Positions 37,427-46,962 are shown, counted from the first letter of the stretch. The stretch is 64,000 bases of DNA from Leeuwenhoekiella sp. MAR_2009_132 (GCF_000687915.1 NZ_JHZY01000004.1:754001-818000), one strand, 5' to 3'. Notes: generated by a model from the letters alone, not told the origin. Numbers and translations: made by a program.

Positions 37427-37484
37427 TACAGGCGGGGAGACTCGAACTCCCACACCTTGCGGCACTAGATCCTAAGTCTAGCGT
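37427..37484 (-). tRNA. 3' part of a tRNA-Leu(UAG) gene, the attachment site of the integrated element
   Basis: On the minus strand the anticodon stem CTAGA/TCTAG with loop CTTAGGA (anticodon TAG), a long class-II variable arm, the T arm GGGAG-TTCGAGT-CTCCC and the 3' acceptor strand CGCCTGT plus A are all intact. The 5' side is not: no ACAGGCG acceptor strand is found where it should be (near 37510), although a vaguely D-arm-like GGTGCTGTTTGGGC is there. So this is not a working tRNA but a fragment. A tyrosine recombinase gene begins about 240 bases inward. The expected reading is an integration boundary, with the complete tRNA rebuilt at the far right end, outside the window. CCA is not encoded. 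Confidence 0.8.
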
Positions 37485-37581
37485 ACATTTGCCCAAACAG
37501 CACCAAAGCCACTCATTTTCAATTGATTATATAATATGTCATTTTCTTTGATATCATCTAATATCAATTGATTTCAACATT

Positions 37582-37686
37582 TGTTGTACCTATGTTGTAC
37601 CCAGAGAAACTAATAAATTTGTATCTTTAGGGAAACTTCTTGGTAAACTAAACATTCAAAATTGAATGTTGTACCTATGTTGTACC
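37582..37686. repeat. Pair of 20-bp direct repeats and a palindrome before the integrase
   Basis: The 20-mer tgttgtacctatgttgtacc occurs exactly at 37582-37601 and again at 37667-37686, with start points 85 bases apart, and itself contains two TGTTGTACC-like halves. Directly before the second copy a perfect 9-2-9 inverted repeat spans 37651-37670. The rest of the 37371-37720 gap holds the terminator and tRNA fragment. These are likely binding sites for the recombinase arm domain or an excisionase. Confidence 0.7.
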
Positions 37687-37720
37687 TGATTTGGCTTTCG
37701 TACGCAAAACTAGGTCAATT

Positions 37721-38935
37721 ATGTCATCAAACGCTAAAATAGTTCTTCGCAAAAAGCCTAATAAAGAAGGCTTGTATCCTCTTGCCATACGTATTACAAA
37801 AAATCGTCGCTCAACATACCAATATATAGGTCACTACATTGAATTGGAAGATTGGGATGAAAAGAATATTCGGGTTAAGAAATCACACATAAATTTCAAA
37901 ACCTTGAACAATTTGTTATCCTTGAAACTTTCTGAATTAAACAATGCTCTTATTACGCTTCAATCCGAACAAAAAGATGCTTCTGCCAATCAAATTAAGA
38001 AGGAAATATATTCCTCCGGTATCAATGCTACATTCTTTGAATTAGCACAAGAACATCTTGACGATTTAGAAAGTACAGAAAAGCTAAATCGTTTATCTAC
38101 TGATAAAGCGTGGTTGAGTTTTATTATAAAATATCACAATTCGAAACAATTGTCTTTTCAAGAAATTGATGAACGTTTTCTTAAAAAACTGATGTTAACT
38201 TTAAAAGTTAAGTACTCCCTGTCTGAAACCTCAATAATGAACATTTTGGTATTTGTAAGGCTATTATTTAACAGAGCAATTAAATACAAAATTGTAAGCA
38301 GAGAATTATATCCCTTCGGTGGCGATAAAATAAAAATCAAATTTCCTGAGACTACCAAAGTAGGACTAAATATTTTAGAGATTAAACAAATTGAAAATTT
38401 GATAAATCTCAAACCTTCTGAAATGCATACTAGAAATGTCTGGCTTTTTAGTTTCAATTTTGCTGGTATGCGGGTTTCTGATGTTTTGCGAACAAGATGG
38501 TCGGATATTTATGATAACAGATTGCATTATAGAATGCATAAAAACGCAAAGCTTCTATCATTAAAAATCCCTGAAAAAGTATTGAAGATTTTGGACCAAT
38601 ATAGAGACGATAAAAGAAGTGATGATGATTTTGTTTTCCCTGAATTGAAAAAGGCAGACCCTGAAAATGCGAAAGATTTATATAACAAGAGAAAAACTGC
38701 TACAAAGAGGTTTAATGACAATCTAAAATCAATTTCTAAAAAGGCTAAAATCAATAAGCATATAACAATGCACATAGCACGTCATAGCTTTGGGAATATT
38801 GCTGGGGATGCAATACATCCTTTAATGCTTCAAAAATTGTATCGCCATAGTGATTTGAAAACCACCTTAAACTATCAATCTAACTTTATACATAGAGAAG
38901 CTGATGATGCATTAGATAGTGTTGTAAACTTCTAA
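37721..38935 (+). CDS. Tyrosine recombinase/integrase of the element (404 aa)
   Basis: The ATG at 37721 is used; the frame can be extended to a TTG at 37691, which is less likely. Domain order is an arm DNA-binding domain (about 1-90, opening MSSNAKIVLRKKPNKEGLYPL), a SAM-like core-binding domain (about 100-205) and the catalytic domain (about 215-404). The catalytic residues are present: Arg251 in GMRVSDV, His351 and Arg354 in HIARHSFG, His376 in YRHSDL and nucleophile Tyr385 in TLNYQS. This is the Bacteroidetes conjugative-element type. It lies just inside the tRNA-Leu fragment and is the only plus-strand gene of the element in view. Confidence 0.93.
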   Translation: MSSNAKIVLRKKPNKEGLYPLAIRITKNRRSTYQYIGHYIELEDWDEKNIRVKKSHINFKTLNNLLSLKLSELNNALITLQSEQKDASANQIKKEIYSSGINATFFELAQEHLDDLESTEKLNRLSTDKAWLSFIIKYHNSKQLSFQEIDERFLKKLMLTLKVKYSLSETSIMNILVFVRLLFNRAIKYKIVSRELYPFGGDKIKIKFPETTKVGLNILEIKQIENLINLKPSEMHTRNVWLFSFNFAGMRVSDVLRTRWSDIYDNRLHYRMHKNAKLLSLKIPEKVLKILDQYRDDKRSDDDFVFPELKKADPENAKDLYNKRKTATKRFNDNLKSISKKAKINKHITMHIARHSFGNIAGDAIHPLMLQKLYRHSDLKTTLNYQSNFIHREADDALDSVVNF

Positions 38936-39072
38936 TTAGAGTCTTCGGTGATTTTCAAATATCATATTTACAAGGATGTGTCAGAGAATGAATCTACGGC
39001 AAAACAGGCACATCAAATATTTTATAATTGACGTCTGTATTTTCTATAAATTTAATCCTCGTTCATTTTCGA

Positions 39073-41373
39073 TTAATAATTTAAATTAAGTCCTGCTCCA
39101 AAACCCATATCGCTATCATAATGCGCTGTAATTCCTAAATTTCGGGTTGCAATATATCGCAATCCTCCCATATACTCCTTGTCTGTATTCCACATAAGAT
39201 TCATACGCAACCTTGCTGTGACAGGAATATCGTTTCGCTCAAACTGTAGTCTTACATTTCCATCTGTAAATATTTCCGCCTGTGCCATCACCAACATTGG
39301 CAGGGTATAGTTGACCCCTACACTAACTAATGCACGCTTATCTTTTGTGTTTTTTTGACCAAAGAGGTTTTCCTCAACCTCATTATGTCCCAATTTTCTA
39401 TAGCGCCAGTCAAAACCTACAAATGGCATCAACCATTGCATTTTTCCAATATACCGTCCTATATGGGTTTCTGTTTCATAACCTTCCATATCAGTATATC
39501 CCAAACGCCATTCGGTGCCAAAACTCCATCGTGTACTTTGGGCCATCAGTTGTCCATCATTTCCATTGGTGGCAAAATCGTTTTCTGCCATAAAATGAAA
39601 ATTCCTATCGTCGCCTTTTAGTTTTCTCAATGCAAGGTCTGGATTGGGAATCAATGGATTGGGTTCTTGGTTTTCATAACTAAAAACCCTGCCCATACCG
39701 CTCATCATATGGTACAGGATGTGGCAGTGAAAAAACCAATCTCCTTCTACATTTGCCTCAAACTCGATGACATCGGTTTCCATAGGCATAATATCCACCA
39801 CATTTTTTAGAGGTGCATACTCGTCTTGACCATTAAGCAATCTGAAATCGTGACCGTGTAAGTGCATTGGGTGGCGCATCATCGAATTGTTGTACAGTGT
39901 AATCCTTACTTTTTCGCCCTTTCTAATCAGGATTTTATCGCTTTCTGAAATCACTTTATTATCCAAGCTCCAAACGTAACGGTTCATATTTCCCGTTAGG
40001 GTAAAATGAAGTTCTTTTACTGGTGCATCATCTGGAAGTGTAGTTGCAGTAGGGGACTTTAGCATAGCGTAGTTGAGTGTCGTAATGTCTGAAAGTTCAT
40101 TGCTTTTGTACATATCTTCGTTCATCTTCATACCATCCATTTCTTTCATTCCATCCATTTCGTCCATTTTACGACCAGCAGGCTCTTCGCCTCCAATTTC
40201 CATTTTCTTGCCCTTTCCGTTATCAGTAGGACCAGTTATTTCTGGATACATTACCACGTTCATATCCATTTGCTGCATACTCATACTCATCCCCATTTGG
40301 TCGAGGTCGCCATTCATTTTCATCATTCCGTTCATCATTTCCATACCTTCAAAGTATTTCAATTTGGGCAGTGGCGATGTGAGCTGTTTGATGCCTTCGC
40401 CCAAATAGATAGAAGCTGATTTTGTGCGGTCTTCTGGGGTTGCCAAAAATTCAAAGGCCGTATTATCTGCAGGAATCGTAACTACCACATCATACGTTTC
40501 AGAAACCGCAATGAGCATTCTATCTACCTCCACAGGCTCCACATCGTTGCCGTCATTGGCGGTCACGGTTATTTTTCCACCGGCATACGTAAGCCAAAAA
40601 TAGCTGGAAGCACCTCCGTTTGAAATTCGCAAGCGCACCTTATCTCCAGCTTTCAAGCCTTTTATGGAAGTGTCATCATTTTCGCTCTTGCCATTGATGA
40701 AAAATTTCTCATAATAAACGTCGCTTACATCCATAGCATTCATACGCTTCCACTCGTTGTGAAGCTTGGTTTTAAAATGTCCTGTTTTTATGGCTTCTGT
40801 ATAACTTTGGGTAGTGCCCTTTTTTATAGCAAACCAATCGGATGCATTGTGGAGCATTCTGTGTACGTTTTCGGGTTTCAAATCTGTCCATTCGCTCAAT
40901 ACTATGGGAATGGTGGGCAAATCGTCAATGCCTTTTCTGAAGGTCTTGTCATCTGGTCTTTTATTCAAAATCATAGAGCCGTACATCCCTATCTGTTCCT
41001 GTAGCCCAAAATGGCTATGGTACCAATGGGTTCCGTGCTGTATGATGGGGAAGGTGTATTTATGGACTGTGTGCGGCGGAATCGGCATTTGGGTCAGATA
41101 GGGAACACCATCTTCCTTATTGGGCAAAAACAGACCGTGCCAGTGAAGGGCCGTTTCTTCATCCAACTCATTGTGTACATAAATTTCGGCAATGTCGCCT
41201 TCCGTAAACGTGAGCGTTGGCATTGGTATCTGTCCATTTACGGCAATGGCACGCTTTTCTTTACCTGTAAAATTGACAATGGTATCGCGAACGAACAGGT
41301 CGTAGCGAACTATATTTTGTGCCTCTATGGAAAGCGTTCCAAGAAACATAAGCAAGATGATTATTTTTTTCAT
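39073..41373 (-). CDS. copA: Multicopper oxidase (CopA type) with a C-terminal CopB-like barrel domain (766 aa)
   Basis: The ATG at 41373 gives the signal peptide MKKIIILLMFLGTLSIEAQ; the longer frame begins with TTG. Three cupredoxin domains carry the copper motifs LHWHGLF, HGTHWYHSHFGLQEQ, RHPMHLHGHDF and HCHILYHMMSGM. Between them is a Met-rich segment (about 340-425, many MxxM and MxM) as in CopA/PcoA proteins that oxidise and bind Cu(I). After the last copper motif about 160 residues follow that resemble the outer-membrane CopB/PcoB barrel (alternating strands, FGTEWRLGYTDMEGYETE, ending GFGAGLNLNY). The symbol is for the periplasmic oxidase and not the P-type ATPase of the same name. 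Confidence 0.9.
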   Translation of the reverse strand: MKKIIILLMFLGTLSIEAQNIVRYDLFVRDTIVNFTGKEKRAIAVNGQIPMPTLTFTEGDIAEIYVHNELDEETALHWHGLFLPNKEDGVPYLTQMPIPPHTVHKYTFPIIQHGTHWYHSHFGLQEQIGMYGSMILNKRPDDKTFRKGIDDLPTIPIVLSEWTDLKPENVHRMLHNASDWFAIKKGTTQSYTEAIKTGHFKTKLHNEWKRMNAMDVSDVYYEKFFINGKSENDDTSIKGLKAGDKVRLRISNGGASSYFWLTYAGGKITVTANDGNDVEPVEVDRMLIAVSETYDVVVTIPADNTAFEFLATPEDRTKSASIYLGEGIKQLTSPLPKLKYFEGMEMMNGMMKMNGDLDQMGMSMSMQQMDMNVVMYPEITGPTDNGKGKKMEIGGEEPAGRKMDEMDGMKEMDGMKMNEDMYKSNELSDITTLNYAMLKSPTATTLPDDAPVKELHFTLTGNMNRYVWSLDNKVISESDKILIRKGEKVRITLYNNSMMRHPMHLHGHDFRLLNGQDEYAPLKNVVDIMPMETDVIEFEANVEGDWFFHCHILYHMMSGMGRVFSYENQEPNPLIPNPDLALRKLKGDDRNFHFMAENDFATNGNDGQLMAQSTRWSFGTEWRLGYTDMEGYETETHIGRYIGKMQWLMPFVGFDWRYRKLGHNEVEENLFGQKNTKDKRALVSVGVNYTLPMLVMAQAEIFTDGNVRLQFERNDIPVTARLRMNLMWNTDKEYMGGLRYIATRNLGITAHYDSDMGFGAGLNLNY

Positions 41374-41405
41374 TTTGATGTCAAAAATTAGATTTTTAAT
41401 GAACT

Positions 41406-42299
41406 TCAATTTTTGTTTTTGATGGTTTCCACAACAGAGCCACAGCTTAACATCTGGGACCCGTAATAGGGATTCTTAATAGTGCTGTCCTTACTCAACC
41501 AGTTGGCATCCTGCATTGGGCAGTATTGGTAATAGAGGGTCTCTTTAGTTTCGTAAAACGAAATGATATCGTGCATACTTTTTGAAAGTACTTTGAACGT
41601 TTCCCGTTGCTTGCCAATATCCTTGTTGGTTGAAATGCTTTTTGCGGCATTCACTAAAGATGGCATTACCTTGGTTACAGCGGTTTGCTCTTCTACTTTT
41701 AACGATTCTATTTTTAAGGCCTTCAATGCGATTAACAATTCCGATGCATTCGCTGCTGCAGTTGTGGCATTGGTTTTAACCAAGGCATCTTTTACGGCAA
41801 AATAACTGGTGAACAATGCGTCCAACGTATTTGTTTCCTTCATTTCAGACATAGCCATATCTGTATGTTTTTCATTAGATGGCAAATTCATATCCATTCC
41901 CTCCCGTCCGGCAGGCGGGTTCATTTCAGTGTGGTCCATAGCCATTACTGGCTCTTTTTTTTGCCTTTCGTATTTACAACATTTCGCAAGTTGTGCATAC
42001 GCAGCATCTGGCGCTAAATATTCGTCGTTGTCATAACCTGCCAACGCGATGCGTTTTAATATTTCATCTCGATTTGTTTTTTTGGAATCGAAGGTTATTT
42101 CTGCCATTTTGCTGTCTTTGTTCCAGTTCACTATGGCGACGTTTTTAAGGTTTCCTGCTTTTTCTATGGACGTTTTGCACGTATCGCAGTTACCGAGAAT
42201 TTTTACGGTTTCTGTTTTAGGATTTTTTATTTGGGCGAAGCCCGAAGTGGCTGATAGTACTACCGAAAGCACTATCAATATGTTAAACATTGATTTCAT
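41406..42299 (-). CDS. Exported HMA domain plus DUF3347 protein (297 aa)
   Basis: A signal peptide (MKSMFNILIVLSVVLSATSGFAQ) precedes a heavy-metal-associated domain at about residues 30-95 with the copper-binding CDTC (39-42). A Met/His-rich linker follows (about 118-150), then a DUF3347 domain (about 155-295) closing with the conserved YCPM...WLS...NPYYG..ML.CG pattern. This is probably a periplasmic copper chaperone or sink. It precedes the multicopper oxidase by 32 bases in the same direction and could deliver copper to it. One of three DUF3347 proteins in the window. Confidence 0.87.
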   Translation of the reverse strand: MKSMFNILIVLSVVLSATSGFAQIKNPKTETVKILGNCDTCKTSIEKAGNLKNVAIVNWNKDSKMAEITFDSKKTNRDEILKRIALAGYDNDEYLAPDAAYAQLAKCCKYERQKKEPVMAMDHTEMNPPAGREGMDMNLPSNEKHTDMAMSEMKETNTLDALFTSYFAVKDALVKTNATTAAANASELLIALKALKIESLKVEEQTAVTKVMPSLVNAAKSISTNKDIGKQRETFKVLSKSMHDIISFYETKETLYYQYCPMQDANWLSKDSTIKNPYYGSQMLSCGSVVETIKNKN

Positions 42300-42394
42300 T
42301 TGTAAAAAGATTTAATTTGTTTGATAAAGTTGAATATTGAAAACAAGAGATTTGTTTTCAATTTGACATAGCTATGGCTATCGAGTTATTCGTA

Positions 42395-42769
42395 CTAGCT
42401 TAATTGAGGGGGTGACCAAATCTGGAAATAGCCAGGTTTAGATTGTTGTTTTGCGTAGTTCCAAAGGTTTTTGAAGGTGTCAACACTAATAGGGTTTATC
42501 TCGTCCGCTGTTGCAGAGAAATTTATTGGTAATGGTGTAGTAGATGGACAGTGACAGGCAAGATTACCGCAAGTGCCATCGCAATCTTTTTCTTCTTTGT
42601 CCTTATTTTTATGATTTTTACAACAATCGCTATTGGAATGTTCCGCGTTATCTGAACAACAGCTTTTTGCAGATTGATGGGTAAGGTCAATATGCGCAAA
42701 TACACTCGTGGGCACTAAAAATATGCCCAGGGTAATTATCATAATCGCTATTTGAATCTTCTTTCCCAT
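42395..42769 (-). CDS. Small exported Cys/His-rich protein (124 aa)
   Basis: The ATG at 42769 gives MGKKIQIAIMIITLGIFLVPTSVFA, a signal peptide; a longer frame starts at TTG. The mature part is rich in Cys and His: SCCSDNAEHSNSDCCKNHK then CDGTCGNLACHC. It looks like a metal-binding periplasmic protein and matches small proteins often found in Flavobacteria copper clusters, but no family name is certain. It lies 95 bases before the HMA-DUF3347 gene. The 240-base stretch upstream (42770-43008) holds only two copies of TACAGCTAT and no gene. Confidence 0.72.
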   Translation of the reverse strand: MGKKIQIAIMIITLGIFLVPTSVFAHIDLTHQSAKSCCSDNAEHSNSDCCKNHKNKDKEEKDCDGTCGNLACHCPSTTPLPINFSATADEINPISVDTFKNLWNYAKQQSKPGYFQIWSPPQLS

Positions 42770-43008
42770 TCTTGAATAATCGAGCAAATGTAATGAAAAA
42801 TGCAATCAATAATACAGATTGCTTTTTTGATGGCTCAAATTTAAGTTTTATTTATGAGTTCTATTTTGATTGATTCTTATATCATTTAAATACAGCTATT
42901 TACAGCTATAAATTAATGATTTAAAAATTTGAATACAGTTAGGGAAAAAGCTTTCAAAAACCAAAAATCAGTTCTTTCCATTTCATAATTCCAGTCGTTG
43001 AAATCCAT

Positions 43009-43788
43009 CTATTTCACATCCGCTAATTTTTGATGGAAGCATTTAACTAACATTTTATAAAGTTCTGGATGTTTCTTTTTGAGCAAATCTGGGCGCTCGA
43101 AGAAATATTCTGAAGCTACTGCAAAGAATTCTGCTTGGTTTGTACCACCATATTTTCTGATATCAGAATGGTTGTCGTTTATGGCTTCTATTTCCTTATG
43201 AATTAAATTCAGCCAAGGTATTGCATATTGATGTTCTAATAATCGCTCTGGAACGCCATCTGTTCTATCATCCAGCTTATCAATAAGGTGTACAAATTCG
43301 TGTATGCCTGTATTGCTTTTATCTGTTGTGTTTCTAAAACCGTGATACAATGCTTTTTTAGATAAAATCATTTGTTTCTCAAAACGTCCGTTCCCGACTA
43401 TCCCACCAATATTGCGCGAGTTATCCTTACTGCTAAATTGCATATCTTCATTAAAATTATCTGGGTATAAGAGGATTCCACTTAAATTAGTGTAATGCCA
43501 TTCTTTAAAGCCGAAAACAGGAATTACCGCACTTGCTGCAATTAAAATTTTGTCTAATTCTTCCAATTCAAACTGCACGCCATCTATATAAACCTCACTT
43601 AAAAACTGCATCATTTTTTGTTGAAAAACAAGTTGCCTGCCTTTTGAAAGATTTTTATAATAAAGAACATTCTCCATTAATAATTTGTGCCAATGCTCTG
43701 GAAATGGCTTTACGCTATGCCGTTTCTCTTTTCGATAAAAATGAATAGCAAACAGAAGAATCACAACCAAAATTAAAATATAAACCAT
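43009..43788 (-). CDS. Zinc-dependent peptidase, MtfA/M90-like (259 aa)
   Basis: A single N-terminal membrane helix (about 2-18, VYILILVVILLFAIHFY) is followed by a soluble domain of the MtfA family. The zinc-peptidase site is HEFVHLID (about 182-189), with the third ligand likely a Glu in NQAEFFAVASEYFF (about 222-235). MtfA-type enzymes are aminopeptidases that act on regulators or small proteins; the target here is not known. It lies 14 bases after the small HMA protein gene in the same direction and so belongs to the copA unit, which is unusual for MtfA. Confidence 0.85.
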   Translation of the reverse strand: MVYILILVVILLFAIHFYRKEKRHSVKPFPEHWHKLLMENVLYYKNLSKGRQLVFQQKMMQFLSEVYIDGVQFELEELDKILIAASAVIPVFGFKEWHYTNLSGILLYPDNFNEDMQFSSKDNSRNIGGIVGNGRFEKQMILSKKALYHGFRNTTDKSNTGIHEFVHLIDKLDDRTDGVPERLLEHQYAIPWLNLIHKEIEAINDNHSDIRKYGGTNQAEFFAVASEYFFERPDLLKKKHPELYKMLVKCFHQKLADVK

Positions 43789-43802
43789 ATTATAGCGAGG
43801 TA

Positions 43803-44015
43803 TTAATCTACAGGTTCCGCTTTAAAGCCTACCTTTTGCAAGGTAGCCTTTACATCTTCTTCTGAAGCACCATCGCTTTCTATGGTTAAAATTTTATCAG
43901 GATTAGCGGTATCCACTTCCCAACTTTCGACACCTTCTTGCTTGTTTAAAAAAGGGGTCACTTTTGATACACAACCACCACAATTGATATTTGTTTTAAA
44001 TTTTAAAGTTTTCAT
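43803..44015 (-). CDS. copZ: Copper chaperone, HMA domain (70 aa)
   Basis: A single ferredoxin-like heavy-metal-associated domain with the metal-binding CGGC (residues 12-15, INCGGCVSKV) and no signal peptide. It is a typical CopZ that hands Cu(I) to a P-type ATPase in the cytoplasm. It follows the ATPase gene by 23 bases and precedes the MtfA-like peptidase gene by 14. The spacing and size are as expected for a copA-copZ operon. Confidence 0.9.
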   Translation of the reverse strand: MKTLKFKTNINCGGCVSKVTPFLNKQEGVESWEVDTANPDKILTIESDGASEEDVKATLQKVGFKAEPVD

Positions 44016-44038
44016 TGCATTTGAATTTATAATTAATA

Positions 44039-46309
44039 TTAAAGTTTTACTCCTTTAAGCCTTAAACTATTTAGAACTACAGACACGCTACTGAAAGCCA
44101 TTGCCATTCCTGCTATCATTGGGTCTAATAAGAACCCATTTACGGGATACAAAACGCCTGCTGCAATTGGAATACCAATGAGATTATAAATGAATGCCCA
44201 AAATAGATTCTGACGTATGCCCAACACCGTTCTTTTTGATAATTCCAGCGCTTTTGGGATGGATCGTAAATCTGATGTTATCAAGGTCATTTTTGCTACG
44301 TCCATCGCTATATCTGAACCTTTTCCCATTGCAATACTCACATTGGCTTGCGCCAAAGCCTGGGAATCATTAATACCATCGCCAACCATTGCGACTATCT
44401 TTCCGTCCGCCTGCAATTTTTCAACAAAAGCTGCCTTGTCCGAAGGCATTACTTCGCCTTGGTAATTTGTTATTCCGACTTGTTTTGCGACAGCAGATGC
44501 GGTTTTATTATTATCTCCTGTAAGCATACAAACCTCAATACCTCTTTCCTGAAGCGTTACTATGGCCTTTTCTGAAGTTTCCTTAATCTTGTCTGCAATG
44601 GCGAGTATCGCCAGCACTTGTTTTTCATTACCAAAGAATATGACCGTTTTAGCCTGCTCTTCGAGACTTTCTGCTGTTTGCATTAAAGAAGATTCAATTT
44701 CAATATTCTTTTCGACCATTAGTTTATGGTTACCCACATAATATTTTGAACCATTCTCTGATTGCGCCTTTACACCTTTTCCTGTAATACTTTCAAAAGA
44801 AGCAATTTCAGCTTGTTCAACCTTTTCATTTTTTAAATGGTTGACTACTGCTTCCGCCAAAGGATGTTCCGATTGTGCTTCTATAGCCAAAAGAATTTGC
44901 TTGTATTCATTTTGATTTTCAAGGTTATTCTTCCAAATTATATCAGTTACTAAGGGTTTTCCTTCGGTAATTGTACCCGTTTTATCAAGGATAATAGCAT
45001 TCACTTTATAACCGAGTTCTAAACTTTCGGCATCCTTTATCAAAATATTATTTTCTGCGCCTTTACCAATTCCCACCATAATTGCGGTAGGTGTTGCCAA
45101 GCCCAATGCGCAAGGACAAGCGATAACCAACACGGCTACAGAGGTCAACAAGGCTTGTGAAAATGCGTTATCGCCACCAACTGACATCCAGACAATGAAT
45201 GTAATGATAGAAATGACTAATACGACAGGAACAAATATTCCGGCAATCTTATCAACCAGCTTTTGAACCGGCGCCTTGCTTCCTTGAGCTTCCTGAACCA
45301 TTTTAATGATTTGTGATAGTAAGGTTTCTCCACCTACTTTTTCGGCAGTAAATTGAAAGCTCCCTTTTTGATTTACCGTGCCTGCAAATACTTTTTCATC
45401 AGTTGATTTTTCTACTGGAACAGGTTCTCCCGTAATCATACTTTCATCTACATACGAGCTTCCCTTGGAAACTTCTCCATCCACAGGAATCTTTTCTCCG
45501 GGACGCACCAAAATGGTCTGGCCAACTTGCACGGATGAAATAGGAATTTCCTTTTCTTCTCCATTCTCAATGATTTTAAGGGTTTTAGGCTGAAGACCCA
45601 TTAATTTTTTGATGGCTGAAGACGTATTGGATTTTGCCTTTTCTTCCAATAGTTTCCCCAAGGAAATAAAGGTTATAATTACCGTAGCCGCTTCATAATA
45701 AACGTGAGGTTCAATACCACGACTCAACCAAGATTCTGGAAAAAAGGTATTGAATACACTAAAGATAAAAGCGATTCCTGTGCTCAAAGCTACCAAGGTA
45801 TCCATATTTGCTTTACCGTGTTTGGCTTGCTTGAAAGCATTGATGAAAAAGCTACGACCGAACCAAAAAAGAATTGGAAAAGTTAACACCAAAGAAATCC
45901 ACTTACCTGGTTCCCATTGCATATAGAACATTCCTAATACAAAAATGGGTAGCGTAAGTATAGCCGACCAGATAGTACGGCTTTTTATGTCCTGATAATG
46001 TTTTTGCTGAAGTTCTTGTTGTACTTCCGAAGGATTTTCTGTATCTATAATAATATCATAACCGACCTCGCGAAGTGCATTTTGAAGTTGATTAGGACTC
46101 AACGCTTTGTCGTATTCCACAAGAACAGAACTATTAGCGAAATTGACGCTGGCATCAAACACTCCTTCTGTGTGTTTTAAAACAGATTCAACGCTCGCTG
46201 CACACGATGCGCAGGTCATTCCCGTAACAGGAAATGATTCTTTTATTCCCTGTTTTTGCTTCTTTTCTTTGGTTTCAAATATGTTGATTGTCTCCATAAT
46301 CGTATTCAT
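44039..46309 (-). CDS. copA: Copper-exporting P1B-type ATPase (756 aa)
   Basis: One N-terminal HMA domain (GMTCASC, Cys33 and Cys36), eight membrane segments, the transport site CPC (398-400), phosphorylation motif DKTGT with Asp442, SEHPLAEA in the nucleotide domain (about 482-489) and the GDGIND hinge near 640. This set is that of P1B-1 Cu(I) exporters. A second in-frame Met5 would be an equally possible start. Upstream (46360-46385) is a motif repeated before the copper-storage gene, a likely operator. The copZ gene follows at 23 bases. Confidence 0.95.
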   Translation of the reverse strand: MNTIMETINIFETKEKKQKQGIKESFPVTGMTCASCAASVESVLKHTEGVFDASVNFANSSVLVEYDKALSPNQLQNALREVGYDIIIDTENPSEVQQELQQKHYQDIKSRTIWSAILTLPIFVLGMFYMQWEPGKWISLVLTFPILFWFGRSFFINAFKQAKHGKANMDTLVALSTGIAFIFSVFNTFFPESWLSRGIEPHVYYEAATVIITFISLGKLLEEKAKSNTSSAIKKLMGLQPKTLKIIENGEEKEIPISSVQVGQTILVRPGEKIPVDGEVSKGSSYVDESMITGEPVPVEKSTDEKVFAGTVNQKGSFQFTAEKVGGETLLSQIIKMVQEAQGSKAPVQKLVDKIAGIFVPVVLVISIITFIVWMSVGGDNAFSQALLTSVAVLVIACPCALGLATPTAIMVGIGKGAENNILIKDAESLELGYKVNAIILDKTGTITEGKPLVTDIIWKNNLENQNEYKQILLAIEAQSEHPLAEAVVNHLKNEKVEQAEIASFESITGKGVKAQSENGSKYYVGNHKLMVEKNIEIESSLMQTAESLEEQAKTVIFFGNEKQVLAILAIADKIKETSEKAIVTLQERGIEVCMLTGDNNKTASAVAKQVGITNYQGEVMPSDKAAFVEKLQADGKIVAMVGDGINDSQALAQANVSIAMGKGSDIAMDVAKMTLITSDLRSIPKALELSKRTVLGIRQNLFWAFIYNLIGIPIAAGVLYPVNGFLLDPMIAGMAMAFSSVSVVLNSLRLKGVKL

Positions 46310-46359
46310 CTTAATACATCACAAATTTTAGGATTTAAAGTTTTTAATATATTACGTTA

Positions 46360-46385
46360 TATGCTGAATGAATTGTAGAATTTGC
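46360..46385. promoter_or_regulatory. Candidate operator, copy 1 (upstream of copA)
   Basis: A 26-base block beginning TATGCTGAATGA and ending GAATTTGC is repeated, with four mismatches, at 46963-46988 before the copper-storage gene. Being upstream of two copper genes, it is a good candidate binding site for the HMA-AraC regulator encoded at 47008. Confidence 0.5.
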
Positions 46386-46459
46386 TTGTTAAGGGTCACC
46401 AATATGTAATTTTCCCAAGTTTCCGATACAAACAAGATAACTTATACCCGATTTTTTAT

Positions 46460-46490
46460 AAAACAAAAGACTACAATGTGAGTTGTAGCC
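46460..46490 (-). terminator. Likely terminator after the copper-storage gene
   Basis: CTACAA (46471-46476) and TTGTAG (46483-46488) form a short hairpin followed on the minus strand by TCTTTTGTTTT. A second small hairpin (TGAGGT/ACCTCA) is at 46501-46518. Confidence 0.45.
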
Positions 46491-46543
46491 TTTCGGAATT
46501 TGAGGTTGTTGCACCTCACTATAATGAATTGAGATAAGTTGTA

Positions 46544-46864
46544 TTATTTTAAATATTCGTTACAAGCTTCCTCACATTTTCTACAGGCATCTGCACATTC
46601 TTGACAGTGTTTGTGGTCGTGCTTGGCACATACATCAGCGCATTTTTTACAGATATCACGGCATTGTTCTACCATACCTCTAACATCTTTATAATTTGAC
46701 GCAAGCAAATTTGCTGTTGCACTACAGATTGCAGCACAAGCCCTATCAGTTCTTATACAATCTACCATCATCTTGACGTTTTCTTCGCCAAGACAAGCAT
46801 CTGCACAGTAATTACAATGTGCTACACAATTGTTTAAAGCTTCGATTAATTTTGAATTTTTCAT
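46544..46864 (-). CDS. Four-helix-bundle copper-storage/binding protein, 16 Cys (106 aa)
   Basis: A short, all-helical protein with 16 cysteines in CxxxC, CxxC and related spacings (NNCVAHCNYCADAC at the start, QECADACRKCEEAC at the end). This is the pattern of the Csp/DUF326 four-helix bundle copper-storage family, which hold many Cu(I) ions inside the bundle. There is no signal peptide, so it is probably cytoplasmic (Csp3-like). It follows the AraC-type regulator gene, with the candidate operator copy 2 just upstream, and so is likely copper-induced. Confidence 0.9.
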   Translation of the reverse strand: MKNSKLIEALNNCVAHCNYCADACLGEENVKMMVDCIRTDRACAAICSATANLLASNYKDVRGMVEQCRDICKKCADVCAKHDHKHCQECADACRKCEEACNEYLK

Positions 46865-46962
46865 AAATATATTAGAATTTAAATTGTTAAAAATAGTCCA
46901 CTACTATAGCGGATATTACTAAAGACAATTTAATGTATGTAATATCGTTTTTTGTTATAAAA

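Noticed and set aside
37427..37520. An intact tRNA-Leu gene
   Set aside because: The 3' part is complete but no 5' acceptor strand complementary to CGCCTGT exists upstream on the minus strand, so only a fragment is supported.
37691..37720. TTG start for the integrase
   Set aside because: The ATG at 37721 starts the standard arm domain sequence, and the TTG lies only five bases after a regulatory repeat.
40073..40408. A plus-strand Ser/Ile/Pro-rich protein
   Set aside because: It is the antisense of the Met-rich segment of the multicopper oxidase, whose repeated codons give the repetitive translation.
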